A stretch of 64,000 bases of DNA from Maridesulfovibrio sp050916235 (GTDB lineage Bacteria > Desulfobacterota > Desulfovibrionia > Desulfovibrionales > Desulfovibrionaceae), in the NCBI RefSeq assembly GCF_050916235.1, contig NZ_CP104854.1, forward strand, positions 744,001-808,000, in the 5' to 3' direction. The notes beneath the pieces were generated by a model, which was given only the letters and a program-made list of their open reading frames with translations, was not told where the DNA came from and did no database searches. The first letter of the stretch is position 1, and each line of letters begins with the position of its first letter. Of the stretch, positions 25,794 through 33,651 are shown in pieces. A program made the translations under genes and the position numbers.

Positions 25794-26477
25794 ATGAACC
25801 TCGGCTCCAGACTTCCTGTGCTTGCCTTTGCAGATAACCATATCCCGTACAATGATCTGGGACTTCACTCTGAGCTCGACATCAAATTCTGCTGCGAGCT
25901 TGACTCCTTCTTCACAGAAGCTCTCAGCAAAAATTACTGTGGCGTGATCATGGAAATGAAGAAAGTCATGCAGCTTCCAGCCAAGGACAGAAACAACATA
26001 TTCAACGTTGCAGCAGATGTTCCCCTGCTAAGAACCAAGGCCAGCAAATATACCGTTCAGTTGGTAGACAACCCGGATATTTTCCGTGACAACTGCAAGT
26101 CGCAAAAAGTGACTAACCTGCGCCAATTTGAACGCGCCGAAGTAAACATTCAGGTTCTTGTAAGCCCGGAGGACGACCACGCCATGGCAAGAATAGTTTT
26201 GGCGGATGTAATAAATCTATCCGAGGCCGGTTGCCTGATACGGACCAGAGCCGACCTCTCAGCAAACCGATTCATTCATATCAAATTTCATGCGCTTTCC
26301 AACAAGCTCCCGATATACGGAGCTATACGCTGGACCGAAAGTTCCCGAAGCTCTTTCCGCGGCTACGGCATTCAGTTTGTCAGCATCCGACAGGATCAAC
26401 GCACGGAACTTGTGGATCGGTATATAAGACCATATCTGGACGCAAACCCAGCAACTCATGATTTCTCAGCCGCATAA
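25794..26477 (+). CDS. Unknown N-domain plus PilZ-like C-terminal domain
   Basis: A 227-residue cytosolic protein with no signal peptide, starting at ATG with GGAGG seven bases upstream. Residues 1-95 form an uncharacterised domain containing FCCELDSFF and NYCGVIMEMKKVM. Residues about 110-215 look like a PilZ domain: FERAEVNIQVLV, then a NLSEAGCLIRT segment in the place of the PilZ D/NxSxxG motif, and YGIQFVSI. PilZ domains often bind cyclic di-GMP; the N-terminal RxxxR motif is incomplete (R..FERAE), so binding is uncertain. The protein at 27262-27900 has the same two-part plan and shares many positions, so the two are paralogues. Confidence 0.7.
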   Translation: MNLGSRLPVLAFADNHIPYNDLGLHSELDIKFCCELDSFFTEALSKNYCGVIMEMKKVMQLPAKDRNNIFNVAADVPLLRTKASKYTVQLVDNPDIFRDNCKSQKVTNLRQFERAEVNIQVLVSPEDDHAMARIVLADVINLSEAGCLIRTRADLSANRFIHIKFHALSNKLPIYGAIRWTESSRSSFRGYGIQFVSIRQDQRTELVDRYIRPYLDANPATHDFSAA

Positions 26478-26826
26478 TACTGTAGGCTATCATTTGTCAT
26501 TCTTTGTCCCATATTTTGCTTTGCTGGCATTTTTGACCAGTTCACAATACCACCGAACAGTCTGTCATTATGTAAATAAAAAGAAGGACGACTTCCTGAA
26601 CTGCTTATTGCTACGGTACAGACAAACAAGACAACAACCAAGTTTTTCTGTCTGCTCAGCTTTACCGATTCACTCCGCCCAGCCATCTGCAATATTATTC
26701 ATTTATCTCATCTTGATATTTAAAACATCGCTGATATTCCAATTTGTGTTGACTTCCATCTGCACTCATTTTATTGAAAACGAAATTCAATATCAAAATC
26801 GTTTAGTTCCGAAAAAGGAGAACAGT
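26478..26826. other. Intergenic region, AT-rich, with a candidate promoter near its end
   Basis: Some 349 bases between the PilZ-like gene and the small cysteine-containing gene. The plus frame is open through it, but composition and lack of a ribosome site speak against coding. The only structure seen is the promoter and operator-like repeat at 26749-26791. Confidence 0.5.
26749..26791 (+). promoter_or_regulatory. Candidate promoter with overlapping operator-like repeat
   Basis: TTGACT (26749-26754), a 17-base spacer and TATTGA (26772-26777) precede the small gene at 26827. An inverted repeat ATTGAA (26773-26778) / TTCAAT (26786-26791) overlaps the -10, as expected for a repressor site. No regulator is known. 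Confidence 0.4.
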
Positions 26827-27126
26827 ATGTTTTTAGATGAATCCATGTGCGGCTGCGGTGGAAAAGTTCAGCTTAACCAGAGGATGGCACGCAGGGTGTC
26901 CCTTTTTGAGGTTCACTTCAAACAGGAAGCAATGGTCCTCATCGGCATGGGAATTAAGAAACTATCCGCCATGCACGGGCTCCCTGAAGGAATCATCAAG
27001 AAGCACATGAAAGGCAACCTGTTCACCGCGCCCCCGTCAAAACATCTCTACTTTCTATTTCACGTACCTGAAATAGATGCGGACATGCACATCGCAATTC
27101 CGCCCTGCCATTTCGATTTTCTGTAA
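26827..27126 (+). CDS. Small conserved-looking protein, function unknown
   Basis: A 99-residue protein with a strong ribosome site (AAAGGAG, six bases before the ATG). The N terminus has a CGCGG cysteine/glycine patch, followed by a basic helix with RMARRVSLFEVHF and a central IKKLSAMHGLPEGIIKKHMKG that could be a short DNA- or RNA-binding helix pair. No signal peptide or membrane segment is seen. The frame is open upstream to 26458, but that part has no ribosome site. It sits between the two PilZ-like paralogues on the same strand, so a shared pathway is possible. I do not recognise the family. Confidence 0.65.
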   Translation: MFLDESMCGCGGKVQLNQRMARRVSLFEVHFKQEAMVLIGMGIKKLSAMHGLPEGIIKKHMKGNLFTAPPSKHLYFLFHVPEIDADMHIAIPPCHFDFL

Positions 27127-27153
27127 AAACACGCTCAGAATAAGAATTACAAT

Positions 27154-27193
27154 GTGCTTCCCTGACAGTACGCTCACGCTGACAGGGAAGCAC
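27154..27193 (+). terminator. Long-loop hairpin after the small cysteine-containing gene
   Basis: GTGCTTCCCTG (27154-27164) pairs exactly with CAGGGAAGCAC (27183-27193), 28 bases after the stop codon. No good U-run follows, so it may be an imperfect terminator or a 3' protective structure. Confidence 0.5.
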
Positions 27194-27261
27194 CCTTTGC
27201 CAAAGAAAGCATACACAGTTCACCATTACCTACGACATCAAACCTATAAAGATCAACTGCC

Positions 27262-27900
27262 ATGCTACAAGATGCCAAACGAATCCTCGTATATACAGAC
27301 AAACCGGATTCATACCGTTATTGCGTTCTCGCAGACATGCTTAACGTGGACTGCTGTTCCTGCCCTGATGAGTTTTGCTGCTCCATGCTGAAGAACAACT
27401 ACTCAGGACAGATTCTGGATATGCGAAAAATGATGAATACCCCCTGTTGTGCCCGCAACAGAATACTGTCATTTGCAGCCACCACTCCGACATTGAGGGC
27501 TGTTGTTGAATTTATGGAGCCGGTTTTCCTGGATAATGAAGACAATTTCCTGTGCGCCTGCCGCGAAAAAGGCTGCACCGGCAATGCGACAGCGTGTCTC
27601 ATTTCAGTAAATATCCCCATAAAAATAAGTCTTGAAGACGATCCGGCCATGGTCAATCCTGTCACAGGAACCATCCACCACATTGATGAACTGGGCTGTG
27701 ACTTTCACAGCGAGACAGAAATAGCCGGAAACAGCTTTTTATACCTTAAAATCCCATGCCTGAGAAACAGCCTGCCCATCTACGCAGGAGTTTGCGTTGA
27801 ACAATGCGGCTGTCAGCACAACTGCGGGCACAGGGTGCGCTTCCTCTATGTAAAAGACGATCAGATCAAAGAAATACAGGAAAGGTTCATCAAGCTGTAA
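27262..27900 (+). CDS. Cysteine-rich paralogue of the 25.8 kb PilZ-like protein
   Basis: A 212-residue protein with about 16 cysteines, many in pairs (DCCSCPDEFCC, PCCARN, CACREKGC, CGCQHNCGH). It parallels the protein at 25794-26477 along its length: the NNYSGQILDMRKMM segment matches NYCGVIMEMKKVM, and the C-terminal part again looks PilZ-like but lacks the arginine motif and has HIDELGCDFHS in place of the NLSEAG segment. The cysteines suggest metal binding or redox sensing rather than cyclic di-GMP binding; this is inference. No signal peptide is visible. ATG 27262 has only a weak purine stretch upstream. Family not recognised. Confidence 0.65.
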   Translation: MLQDAKRILVYTDKPDSYRYCVLADMLNVDCCSCPDEFCCSMLKNNYSGQILDMRKMMNTPCCARNRILSFAATTPTLRAVVEFMEPVFLDNEDNFLCACREKGCTGNATACLISVNIPIKISLEDDPAMVNPVTGTIHHIDELGCDFHSETEIAGNSFLYLKIPCLRNSLPIYAGVCVEQCGCQHNCGHRVRFLYVKDDQIKEIQERFIKL

Positions 27901-27966
27901 AAAATGAACCTGGCAGAAGCAGAGCCGCAATGGACATTGCACTCAGGCATGTGCAATAATGACAGC

Positions 27967-28443
27967 ATGATGAAAGAATTCAGCACCCGGACCTGCACTG
28001 CAGTAATTCTGCTTCTGCTCCTGCTTGCACAGGGTTGTGCTGTTTTCACCGGGTCGCTGGATAAAGCCATGCAATACAGCAGAGAATCCAGACACAGCGA
28101 AGCTGTAGGACAATTGGACAGTGTCATAAAATCCAACGCCTCAGAGTCAGACAAAGCCCAGGCCTTCCTTCTGCGAGCAAAAAAATACAAGGCGTTACGG
28201 GAATATCGCTATGCCTACCGAGACCTGCAGGTAGCCTGGAAACTGAGTTGTTACCTGTATCAGACAGAAACAACTCCCACCGCACCCGGCTCCGAGCCAT
28301 TCAACTCAGCACAAGCCTGCACTGAACATATTCCGTTGCTTATAGATGACCTCAAGCCTTTTGTCAGCGATTTCAGTGCAATCATGGCAACTCAGGAAGC
28401 TTCTGCCCTTGTAAAACAGCTGTTCCCGGAGTTGCCCAGATAA
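27967..28443 (+). CDS. Small lipoprotein with TPR-like helices
   Basis: A 158-residue protein with a lipoprotein signal peptide (six leucines then LAQGC, Cys24). The frame opens at 27904, but the signal peptide begins at the double Met at 27967/27970, so one of these is preferred; neither has a good ribosome site, which suggests coupling to the gene just before. The middle part (about 30-95) reads like TPR helices (SLDKAMQYSRESRHSEAVGQ, then QAFLLRAKKYKALREYRYAY). The C-terminal part is uncharacterised. It is the last gene of the 25.8-28.4 kb cluster. Role unknown. Confidence 0.65.
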   Translation: MMKEFSTRTCTAVILLLLLLAQGCAVFTGSLDKAMQYSRESRHSEAVGQLDSVIKSNASESDKAQAFLLRAKKYKALREYRYAYRDLQVAWKLSCYLYQTETTPTAPGSEPFNSAQACTEHIPLLIDDLKPFVSDFSAIMATQEASALVKQLFPELPR

Positions 28444-28833
28444 CCCTGCACAGCATTTACAATTTCGTCACATAGCGTGCAGATACTACTTTTTTTGAAA
28501 TATTTTACCCATAAAAAGCTCACTATACTCACTACATTTTTGTACTCTATTTTCAAATATTCAAATTTATTTTCTTATTTCATCATAAATCACTAAAAAA
28601 CCATCCATAAATATTTTTTTGCGCAATATCTTCTGAATTCACGTCTTAAAATCGGCCCACACGCTTCCAATTGACAGATATGTTACCTTTTTGTAGCTAT
28701 CTACAAATTTGAATCACCTTCATATGACAATTTTGAAACATGCCGTCCAAAGACTGGACGACAGCAAATCCTGCCAGCCGGGAGCAATCCTACCCGGCAA
28801 GATCATATCCGGAAAGAAAAGGAGACAATTTCA
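28444..28833 (+). other. Long AT-rich leader region of amtB
   Basis: Some 390 bases with no credible gene. The first part is very AT-rich. A TTGACA at about 28672 lacks a good -10 partner, and I found no sigma-54 -24/-12 pair. An 18-base inverted repeat lies at 28690-28707. Two short hairpins (CGTCCA/TGGACG at 28744-28760 and GCCGGG/CCCGGC at 28777-28798) lie in the last 90 bases before the start codon and could be leader structures. Confidence 0.5.
28690..28707. promoter_or_regulatory. Palindromic operator candidate upstream of amtB
   Basis: TTTGTAG-CTAT-CTACAAA is a perfect 7-base inverted repeat about 130 bases before amtB. Size and symmetry fit a dimeric regulator site; the regulator is not known. 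Confidence 0.4.
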
Positions 28834-30054
28834 ATGATAAACACCGGAGATACCGCATTCATTCTTATTTCAGCAGCACTTGTACTGCTGATGACCCCCG
28901 GACTGGCGCTTTTCTATGCCGGGATGGTACGCAGCAAAAACGTACTTGGCACTATTATGCAGAGCTTCATAATGATCTCTGTCATCAGCGTGGAATGGAT
29001 CTATCTGGGCTACACCATGTCATTCGGCCCGGACATCGGGGGAATTATCGGGGACCTGTCATTTTTCGCCCTTAACGGCGTTACTGCAGCTCCCAGTGAA
29101 ACATACGCAACCACCATCCCCCAGATCGTGTTCATGATTTATCAGTGTATGTTCGCCGTCATTACCCCGGCGCTCATTACCGGAGCTTTTGCGGAGCGGG
29201 TCCGTTTTGCTCCCTTCATCGCATTCAGCGTACTCTGGGCGGTCCTTGTCTACAACCCGGTCTGCCACTGGATATGGGGCGGAGGCTTTCTGGCCGCAAT
29301 GGGTGTGCAGGACTTTGCCGGAGGGCTGGTGGTCCACCTGACCTGCGGTGTAGCCGCACTTGTGGCCTGCATTGTAATCGGCCCGCGCACCGGATATGGG
29401 AAGAGAATGTTCATTCCCCACAATCTGCCCATGACCCTGCTCGGAACCGGGCTGCTGTGGTTCGGGTGGTTCGGATTCAACGGAGGCAGCGCCCTTGCAG
29501 CTGACGGCATTGCCGGTGGGGCATTCGTTGCCACCCACATTGCCGGGATGGTCGGCATGGCGGCATGGTGTGCGGTGGAATGGTACCACACCGGTAAACC
29601 GACATCACTCGGAGCGGCATCCGGAGCCATTGCAGGACTTGCCACAATCACCCCTGCTGCCGGATTCGTCAGCCCCAACTCTGCCGTTTTCATCGGCCTG
29701 CTTGGCGGCCTTATCTGCTACGGCGCTGTCATGTTCAAAACAAAATTCGGATATGATGACAGCCTCGACGTTGTCGGCATACACGGCGTGGGTGGACTCA
29801 TCGGAACCATATGCCTGGGCATATTCGCTTCCGCAGCCATCAACCCTGCAGGCGCTGACGGACTTCTCCACGGCAACATCGGCTTGCTGATCGCCCAGTT
29901 CAAGGGTATTCTGATTGTTGGCGGCTACACTCTTGTCATCAGCTACGGCCTGCTCAAGATTATCAATGCCGTCTCACCGCTGCGCATGTCCCAGAAAGCC
30001 GAAGAGGAAGGAATGGACACCAGCGAACACAACGAAAGTGCCTATCAGAATTAA
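28834..30054 (+). CDS. amtB: Ammonium transporter AmtB
   Basis: A 406-residue membrane channel for ammonium with eleven expected helices and no cleaved signal peptide. Pore residues fall at the positions known from E. coli AmtB: the twin histidines (His168 in VVHLTCG, His317 in GIHGVGG), the gate phenylalanines Phe107 and Phe215, Trp148 and the structural Asp160. The ribosome site is AAAGGAG. The PII gene follows 30 bases later; AmtB-PII pairing is the standard arrangement in which the uridylylation-free PII protein plugs the channel when nitrogen is plentiful. The tail after about residue 380 is charged and likely contacts PII. Confidence 0.97.
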   Translation: MINTGDTAFILISAALVLLMTPGLALFYAGMVRSKNVLGTIMQSFIMISVISVEWIYLGYTMSFGPDIGGIIGDLSFFALNGVTAAPSETYATTIPQIVFMIYQCMFAVITPALITGAFAERVRFAPFIAFSVLWAVLVYNPVCHWIWGGGFLAAMGVQDFAGGLVVHLTCGVAALVACIVIGPRTGYGKRMFIPHNLPMTLLGTGLLWFGWFGFNGGSALAADGIAGGAFVATHIAGMVGMAAWCAVEWYHTGKPTSLGAASGAIAGLATITPAAGFVSPNSAVFIGLLGGLICYGAVMFKTKFGYDDSLDVVGIHGVGGLIGTICLGIFASAAINPAGADGLLHGNIGLLIAQFKGILIVGGYTLVISYGLLKIINAVSPLRMSQKAEEEGMDTSEHNESAYQN

Positions 30055-30084
30055 TCGCCAGCTATCATTCGTACGGAGTAAGCC

Positions 30085-30423
30085 ATGAAAAAAGTAGAAA
30101 TAATCATCCGCCCCTTCAAACTGGAAGAAATCAAGGAATGCCTGCGTGAAATAGGCATAAAGGGTATGACTGTCACGGACGTTAAGGGCTTCGGCCGTCA
30201 GGGCGGACACAAAGAAGTATACCGCGGCGCGGAATATCAGGTGGACTTCCTGCCGAAGGTAAAAATAGAAGTGGTCATTGATGAAGACATCGTCGACGAT
30301 GTAATCGAAGCGGTAAGCAATTCCGCACGCACCGGACAGGTCGGCGATGGGAAGATTTTCATTTACCCGGTCGAGGAAGTTGTCAGAATCCGCACCGGAG
30401 AATCCGGGGTTGACGCGCTTTAA
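30085..30423 (+). CDS. glnK: Nitrogen regulatory PII protein (GlnB/GlnK type)
   Basis: A 112-residue trimeric signal protein that senses ATP/ADP and 2-oxoglutarate and binds AmtB and other targets. The T-loop carries Tyr51, the site of uridylylation (EYQVDF). The B-loop region TGQVGDGKIFI and C-loop RIRTGE are intact. It lies 30 bases after amtB in the same direction, so the pair is expected to be co-transcribed; amtB linkage favours the name glnK over glnB, though the two cannot be separated by sequence alone. Confidence 0.95.
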   Translation: MKKVEIIIRPFKLEEIKECLREIGIKGMTVTDVKGFGRQGGHKEVYRGAEYQVDFLPKVKIEVVIDEDIVDDVIEAVSNSARTGQVGDGKIFIYPVEEVVRIRTGESGVDAL

Positions 30424-30439
30424 TAGTTTGATTTAAAAT

Positions 30440-30469
30440 TGAGAGAGGACACACAGGTGTCCTCTCTCA
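30440..30469 (+). terminator. Strong hairpin after the amtB-PII operon
   Basis: GAGAGAGGACAC (30441-30452) pairs perfectly with GTGTCCTCTCTC (30457-30468) around a 4-base loop. A U-run is lacking on the plus strand, so termination may need help from Rho or the hairpin may protect the mRNA end. The 200 bases that follow contain no gene. Confidence 0.65.
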
Positions 30470-30670
30470 GACAAAATCCTTTCCTGTCCGGCAAAGGCAG
30501 TCCAACCGTTACGGAAATACCAACGACGCACCGAGGAAAGATGTCGCAAGAGATTCCAAGGCTATAGGCAACTTCAGAATGAGTGTACGCTGAGTCTTCG
30601 TTTAAAGTGTACTCACTCTTGTCCTAGGATCAGCAGATCGAGAACTCATGGCTAAAGACCGCGTATAGCC

Positions 30671-33097
30671 TTACTCGTAAAATTTTGCCACAACCAGCGT
30701 CATGTCATCATGTACGCGTGCACCACGCGAAAACTGCTGTACGGCTTCGAAAACCCTGTCCCTGATGGTGTGGGCATCCTCCGCCGCATTACGCCGTATC
30801 ACATCCATACAGCGCTCCTTCCCGAACATTTTTCCATTAATGTCATGACACTCCCATATACCATCCGTACCAATTATGATAATTGCATTTTTGGGGCGCA
30901 CATCAAGTCTGTAGGCAGTGTAACGGGTGTCTTCAAGCACACCTAAAGGCAGTCCCTGACCTTCAAGAGTCTGGAATGTGTCCTCGTCAGGATCATAGAC
31001 CCAGGCCGGATCATGCCCGGCCCTCACCCAGACAAGTTCACCTGACCGGGAATCAGCCAGAAGATGGAAAAGAGTCACAAATCTGGCTGTCTGCCAGACA
31101 TCTTTCGCCAGTTGCGCATTCAGGCTGGAAACCATCTCTCCGAGGTTATCCTTATCGGTCGGGTGGCTGCGCAGATAGGTCCGCACAGAACTGACCAGAA
31201 GAGAAGCGTCCACTCCATGACCTGAAACATCAGCAACCACCAGAGAACATGAACCTTCATTCGTACAGATGTAATCAAAGTAATCCCCGCCGACCTCATC
31301 GCAGGGGTCTGAGCGACCTGCCAGTTCCAAACCAGGAATATCGGGGGCCTCTGATGGAAGAAGGCTCTGCTGGAATTGCCCGGCAAGCAACAGAGCCCTT
31401 TTTTGTTCAGTAAGGTCTGTGGTAAAAGAGAAATAGCCCATCAACTCCCCGGAATCACTCGTAAGAGCATTGGAGTTGATAACAACCGGAACATGCTGCC
31501 CTTTTTTATGAATAAGGGCCGTTTCACGGGTATGCCCTTTCAAACTCTTGAACTGGCCCGGATCAATCCCCATGACTCCGTCAAGCGTATAGGATTCCGG
31601 GGAAGTCCCGATTACTTCATCCCGTGTAAAACCGGTAAGCTTAAGCCATGCATCGTTGACATACGTAATGAGGCAGTCCTTGCCCATAAGCAGAAATCCC
31701 TCAGTGCAGCTTTCAACGACACGTCGGTATTTCTCCTCACTTTTCCTGAGCCCGGCCTGAAGATTGAGCATAAGCGTCAAACCGGCAGTCCGGTGGTTTT
31801 CCATGTTCTTCAGATTGAACTCGGCACGTGCAAGCTTACGAACCAGAAACTTATTTTCACTCTGCAACCCTTCAATTGAGGGAGTGTGTTCTTTTATCAG
31901 TTTTTTGCAGCATGAATCTGGTCTGGATATGGCCCTGCCATTCTCTTCCCCAAGCAAAACTGAGATCAGAGTGTGGTTATGCAGGAAGCTGCGCCCATTG
32001 CAAACAACAGGGCCTATTTCTCCGAAGCTGTAAAAACCGACCAGGGGAAAATCACAGGGCAGCGCATGCTTGATGGCGGCTATCTCCTGATGAGCTTTGG
32101 TACCGAGCATCCACCGGCGTGCTCCGCACGAAAAGGCCAGTGCAATTGTCGACTTTTCTATTACTTCGCGCGGAATATCACGAAATTTGCTGTGAACCCC
32201 TTCCAGCAGGAATTGCGGCTTGGACTTGGTCAACCTCAACGTTGACTCCACAGGAATGTCATCACTGAGAGTAATAGAACCAGTTGCTTCGTTAATACCC
32301 AAAACACCGCGTATGGAAAAATTACTTTGCCCCTTTTCCCGGACACTCAAAGGAAATTCCGGCAATGGGGGAGCTTCAGAGCCCAGATGTTCCCGATAGA
32401 ATTCAACTGCAGGACGGGCATCGATTGTATGAATCTCCGGACCGTTGGAAGCTGTCACAGTCCCGGAACGTCCGATTTCCTCCCAGTTACGGCAGGCCAG
32501 GCTATGCACGGAAAGAGGTCCGCCGATAAGCAGGAAGGCAACACCCTCCGCGACCGGACCGGATTCATGAAACAAGGCCGGGGGGTGAGGACTGCCTGGT
32601 CCACGGTCCGCAATACCTCCCGCAAGGGCACAGTTTCCGTTCCCGCCCATTTCCGAAAACAACCGTAAAATATGTCCTACATTACTGACCCCGGATTCAG
32701 GGAAAATGAGACATAATTTCGGTTCTTGTCCCAGATCAACCACTGCATCTTTCCAGGCCCGCTGAACAGCTGTCTGCGGATCATTCTTCAGATCGGTTGC
32801 CACCCCGGAAGCGAAGCAGATCGAATCGGAAACAAAGGCCGTGACAATGATCGAGTCGTCACTCAGCCCACAATCGGAACTGAATTCCCCGAGGGTAGTC
32901 CCTCCAGCCACCGGAGTATTCGGAAAAACGGCTGTCAGTTCTTTCAACATAAGAGAATGGTCAAACTCGCTGCTGGCGAATACAAGCAGCGCTGCGGGAA
33001 GTGTTCCGCCGAGCTTTTCAGTCAGCTGTCCAATTACCTGACTGACAACCTGAGCGGTGTCCATGCCCTCTGCATGACCGATGGCACTTTGAAACAT
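30671..33097 (-). CDS. FIST-PAS-PP2C protein: sensory serine phosphatase
   Basis: An 808-residue cytosolic signalling protein. Residues about 30-365 form the FIST N and C sensor domains (AGGTTLGEFS, PLVGFYSFGEIGP), known or proposed to bind small ligands such as amino acids. A PAS domain follows at about 462-580 (YVNDAWLKLTGFTRDEVIGTS), then a SpoIIE/RsbU-type PP2C phosphatase (about 590-808) with VGGDYFD, VADVSGHGVDASLL, GTDGIWE and the metal-binding DDMTLVV (Asp797, Asp798). Such phosphatases usually act on anti-sigma-factor antagonists, but no STAS or anti-sigma gene is adjacent. The start ATG has AAAGGAG seven bases upstream. A small ORF with a perfect ribosome site lies about 165 bases upstream in the same direction. 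Confidence 0.92.
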   Translation of the reverse strand: MFQSAIGHAEGMDTAQVVSQVIGQLTEKLGGTLPAALLVFASSEFDHSLMLKELTAVFPNTPVAGGTTLGEFSSDCGLSDDSIIVTAFVSDSICFASGVATDLKNDPQTAVQRAWKDAVVDLGQEPKLCLIFPESGVSNVGHILRLFSEMGGNGNCALAGGIADRGPGSPHPPALFHESGPVAEGVAFLLIGGPLSVHSLACRNWEEIGRSGTVTASNGPEIHTIDARPAVEFYREHLGSEAPPLPEFPLSVREKGQSNFSIRGVLGINEATGSITLSDDIPVESTLRLTKSKPQFLLEGVHSKFRDIPREVIEKSTIALAFSCGARRWMLGTKAHQEIAAIKHALPCDFPLVGFYSFGEIGPVVCNGRSFLHNHTLISVLLGEENGRAISRPDSCCKKLIKEHTPSIEGLQSENKFLVRKLARAEFNLKNMENHRTAGLTLMLNLQAGLRKSEEKYRRVVESCTEGFLLMGKDCLITYVNDAWLKLTGFTRDEVIGTSPESYTLDGVMGIDPGQFKSLKGHTRETALIHKKGQHVPVVINSNALTSDSGELMGYFSFTTDLTEQKRALLLAGQFQQSLLPSEAPDIPGLELAGRSDPCDEVGGDYFDYICTNEGSCSLVVADVSGHGVDASLLVSSVRTYLRSHPTDKDNLGEMVSSLNAQLAKDVWQTARFVTLFHLLADSRSGELVWVRAGHDPAWVYDPDEDTFQTLEGQGLPLGVLEDTRYTAYRLDVRPKNAIIIIGTDGIWECHDINGKMFGKERCMDVIRRNAAEDAHTIRDRVFEAVQQFSRGARVHDDMTLVVAKFYE

Positions 33098-33262
33098 GTA
33101 ATTACTCCTTTAGCAAAACCGGACCTGAACTTATTTCAACCGCTTTCATAAAAGCCTACGCCCCATCTATGATCAGTCATGCCCCAAATACCACAACAGC
33201 CGACTTTAAACCATACTCATAAAAGATGAAATAAATTGCGATTCACATAGAACATCCCGGCT

Positions 33263-33328
33263 TTACAAACAAAACCTGGCTGATATTAATTTTACCCAAT
33301 GCGTGGGCTTCTGAAGTTCAAAATTCAT
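33263..33328 (-). CDS. 21-codon micro-ORF in the leader of the FIST phosphatase gene
   Basis: On the minus strand, AGGAGGT lies five bases before ATG 33328. The frame encodes 21 residues (starting MNFELQKPTHW, ending ARFCL) and stops at TAA 33263-33265. The ribosome site is better than that of most genes in this window, and an extended -10 element lies upstream. It ends about 165 bases before the FIST phosphatase start, so it may be a leader peptide or a stand-alone small protein. Coding is inferred from the ribosome site only. Confidence 0.45.
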   Translation of the reverse strand: MNFELQKPTHWVKLISARFCL

Positions 33329-33413
33329 GGATTACCTCCTTAATGAATGTCGGTTTTGACTTTCATTACGTCATGCAAAGGGGTTATTTTGGTAGAGAGA
33401 CCGATTGTAACAA

Positions 33414-33422
33414 ATTCCTGCC
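33414..33422 (-). promoter_or_regulatory. Extended -10 promoter element for the micro-ORF
   Basis: On the minus strand the sequence reads TGTTACAAT: a TGn extension joined to TACAAT, five of six matches to the -10 consensus. It lies about 85 bases before the micro-ORF start. No good -35 is seen, as is normal for extended -10 promoters. Confidence 0.35.
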
Positions 33423-33587
33423 AGATCCTACGAACTGAAGACACATGTTTTGTCCACGAAGATTGGAGACTGCCAAGAGGAAGGAAACTCATAAATCAGC
33501 TGCACCAGTCAGCTTATCCGGAAGGAGCGTCCTGAAAGCCTAAACTGCGGGTTTAGACTTAAACGCAGATAGAACAGCAGCAACCAA

Positions 33588-33626
33588 CGAAAAAGGCGAA
33601 GTCAAATCAATGACTTCGCCTTTCTT
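33588..33626 (-). terminator. Terminator of the ssb operon
   Basis: AAAGGCGAAGTCA (33592-33604) pairs with TGACTTCGCCTTT (33611-33623). Read on the minus strand it is followed by a T-run. It lies 26 bases after the ssb stop. Confidence 0.88.
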
Positions 33627-33651
33627 ATTTACTCTTTTAATTTGAAGACTG

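Larger units (their letters stand above)
33329..33651. other. Intergenic region between the micro-ORF and ssb
   Basis: About 323 bases. It holds the ssb terminator (33588-33626) and an extended -10 element for the micro-ORF (33414-33422, minus). The rest shows no gene, and I recognised no riboswitch class in it on either strand. Confidence 0.5.

Noticed and set aside
24090..25868. A 592-codon frame on the minus strand opposite the SNF2 gene
   Set aside because: It mirrors the codon bias of the helicase gene, has no recognisable domain and no ribosome site; it is an antisense shadow.
30558..30672. Distant 9-base inverted repeat AAGGCTATA / TATAGCCTT flanking the end of the FIST gene
   Set aside because: Spacing of about 100 bases and low complexity make chance likely; no structure between the arms supports it.
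33423..33470. Possible sigma-54 promoter (TGGCAGG...TTGT on the minus strand) before the micro-ORF
   Set aside because: The -12 element and the spacing do not fit the TGGCAC-N5-TTGC consensus.
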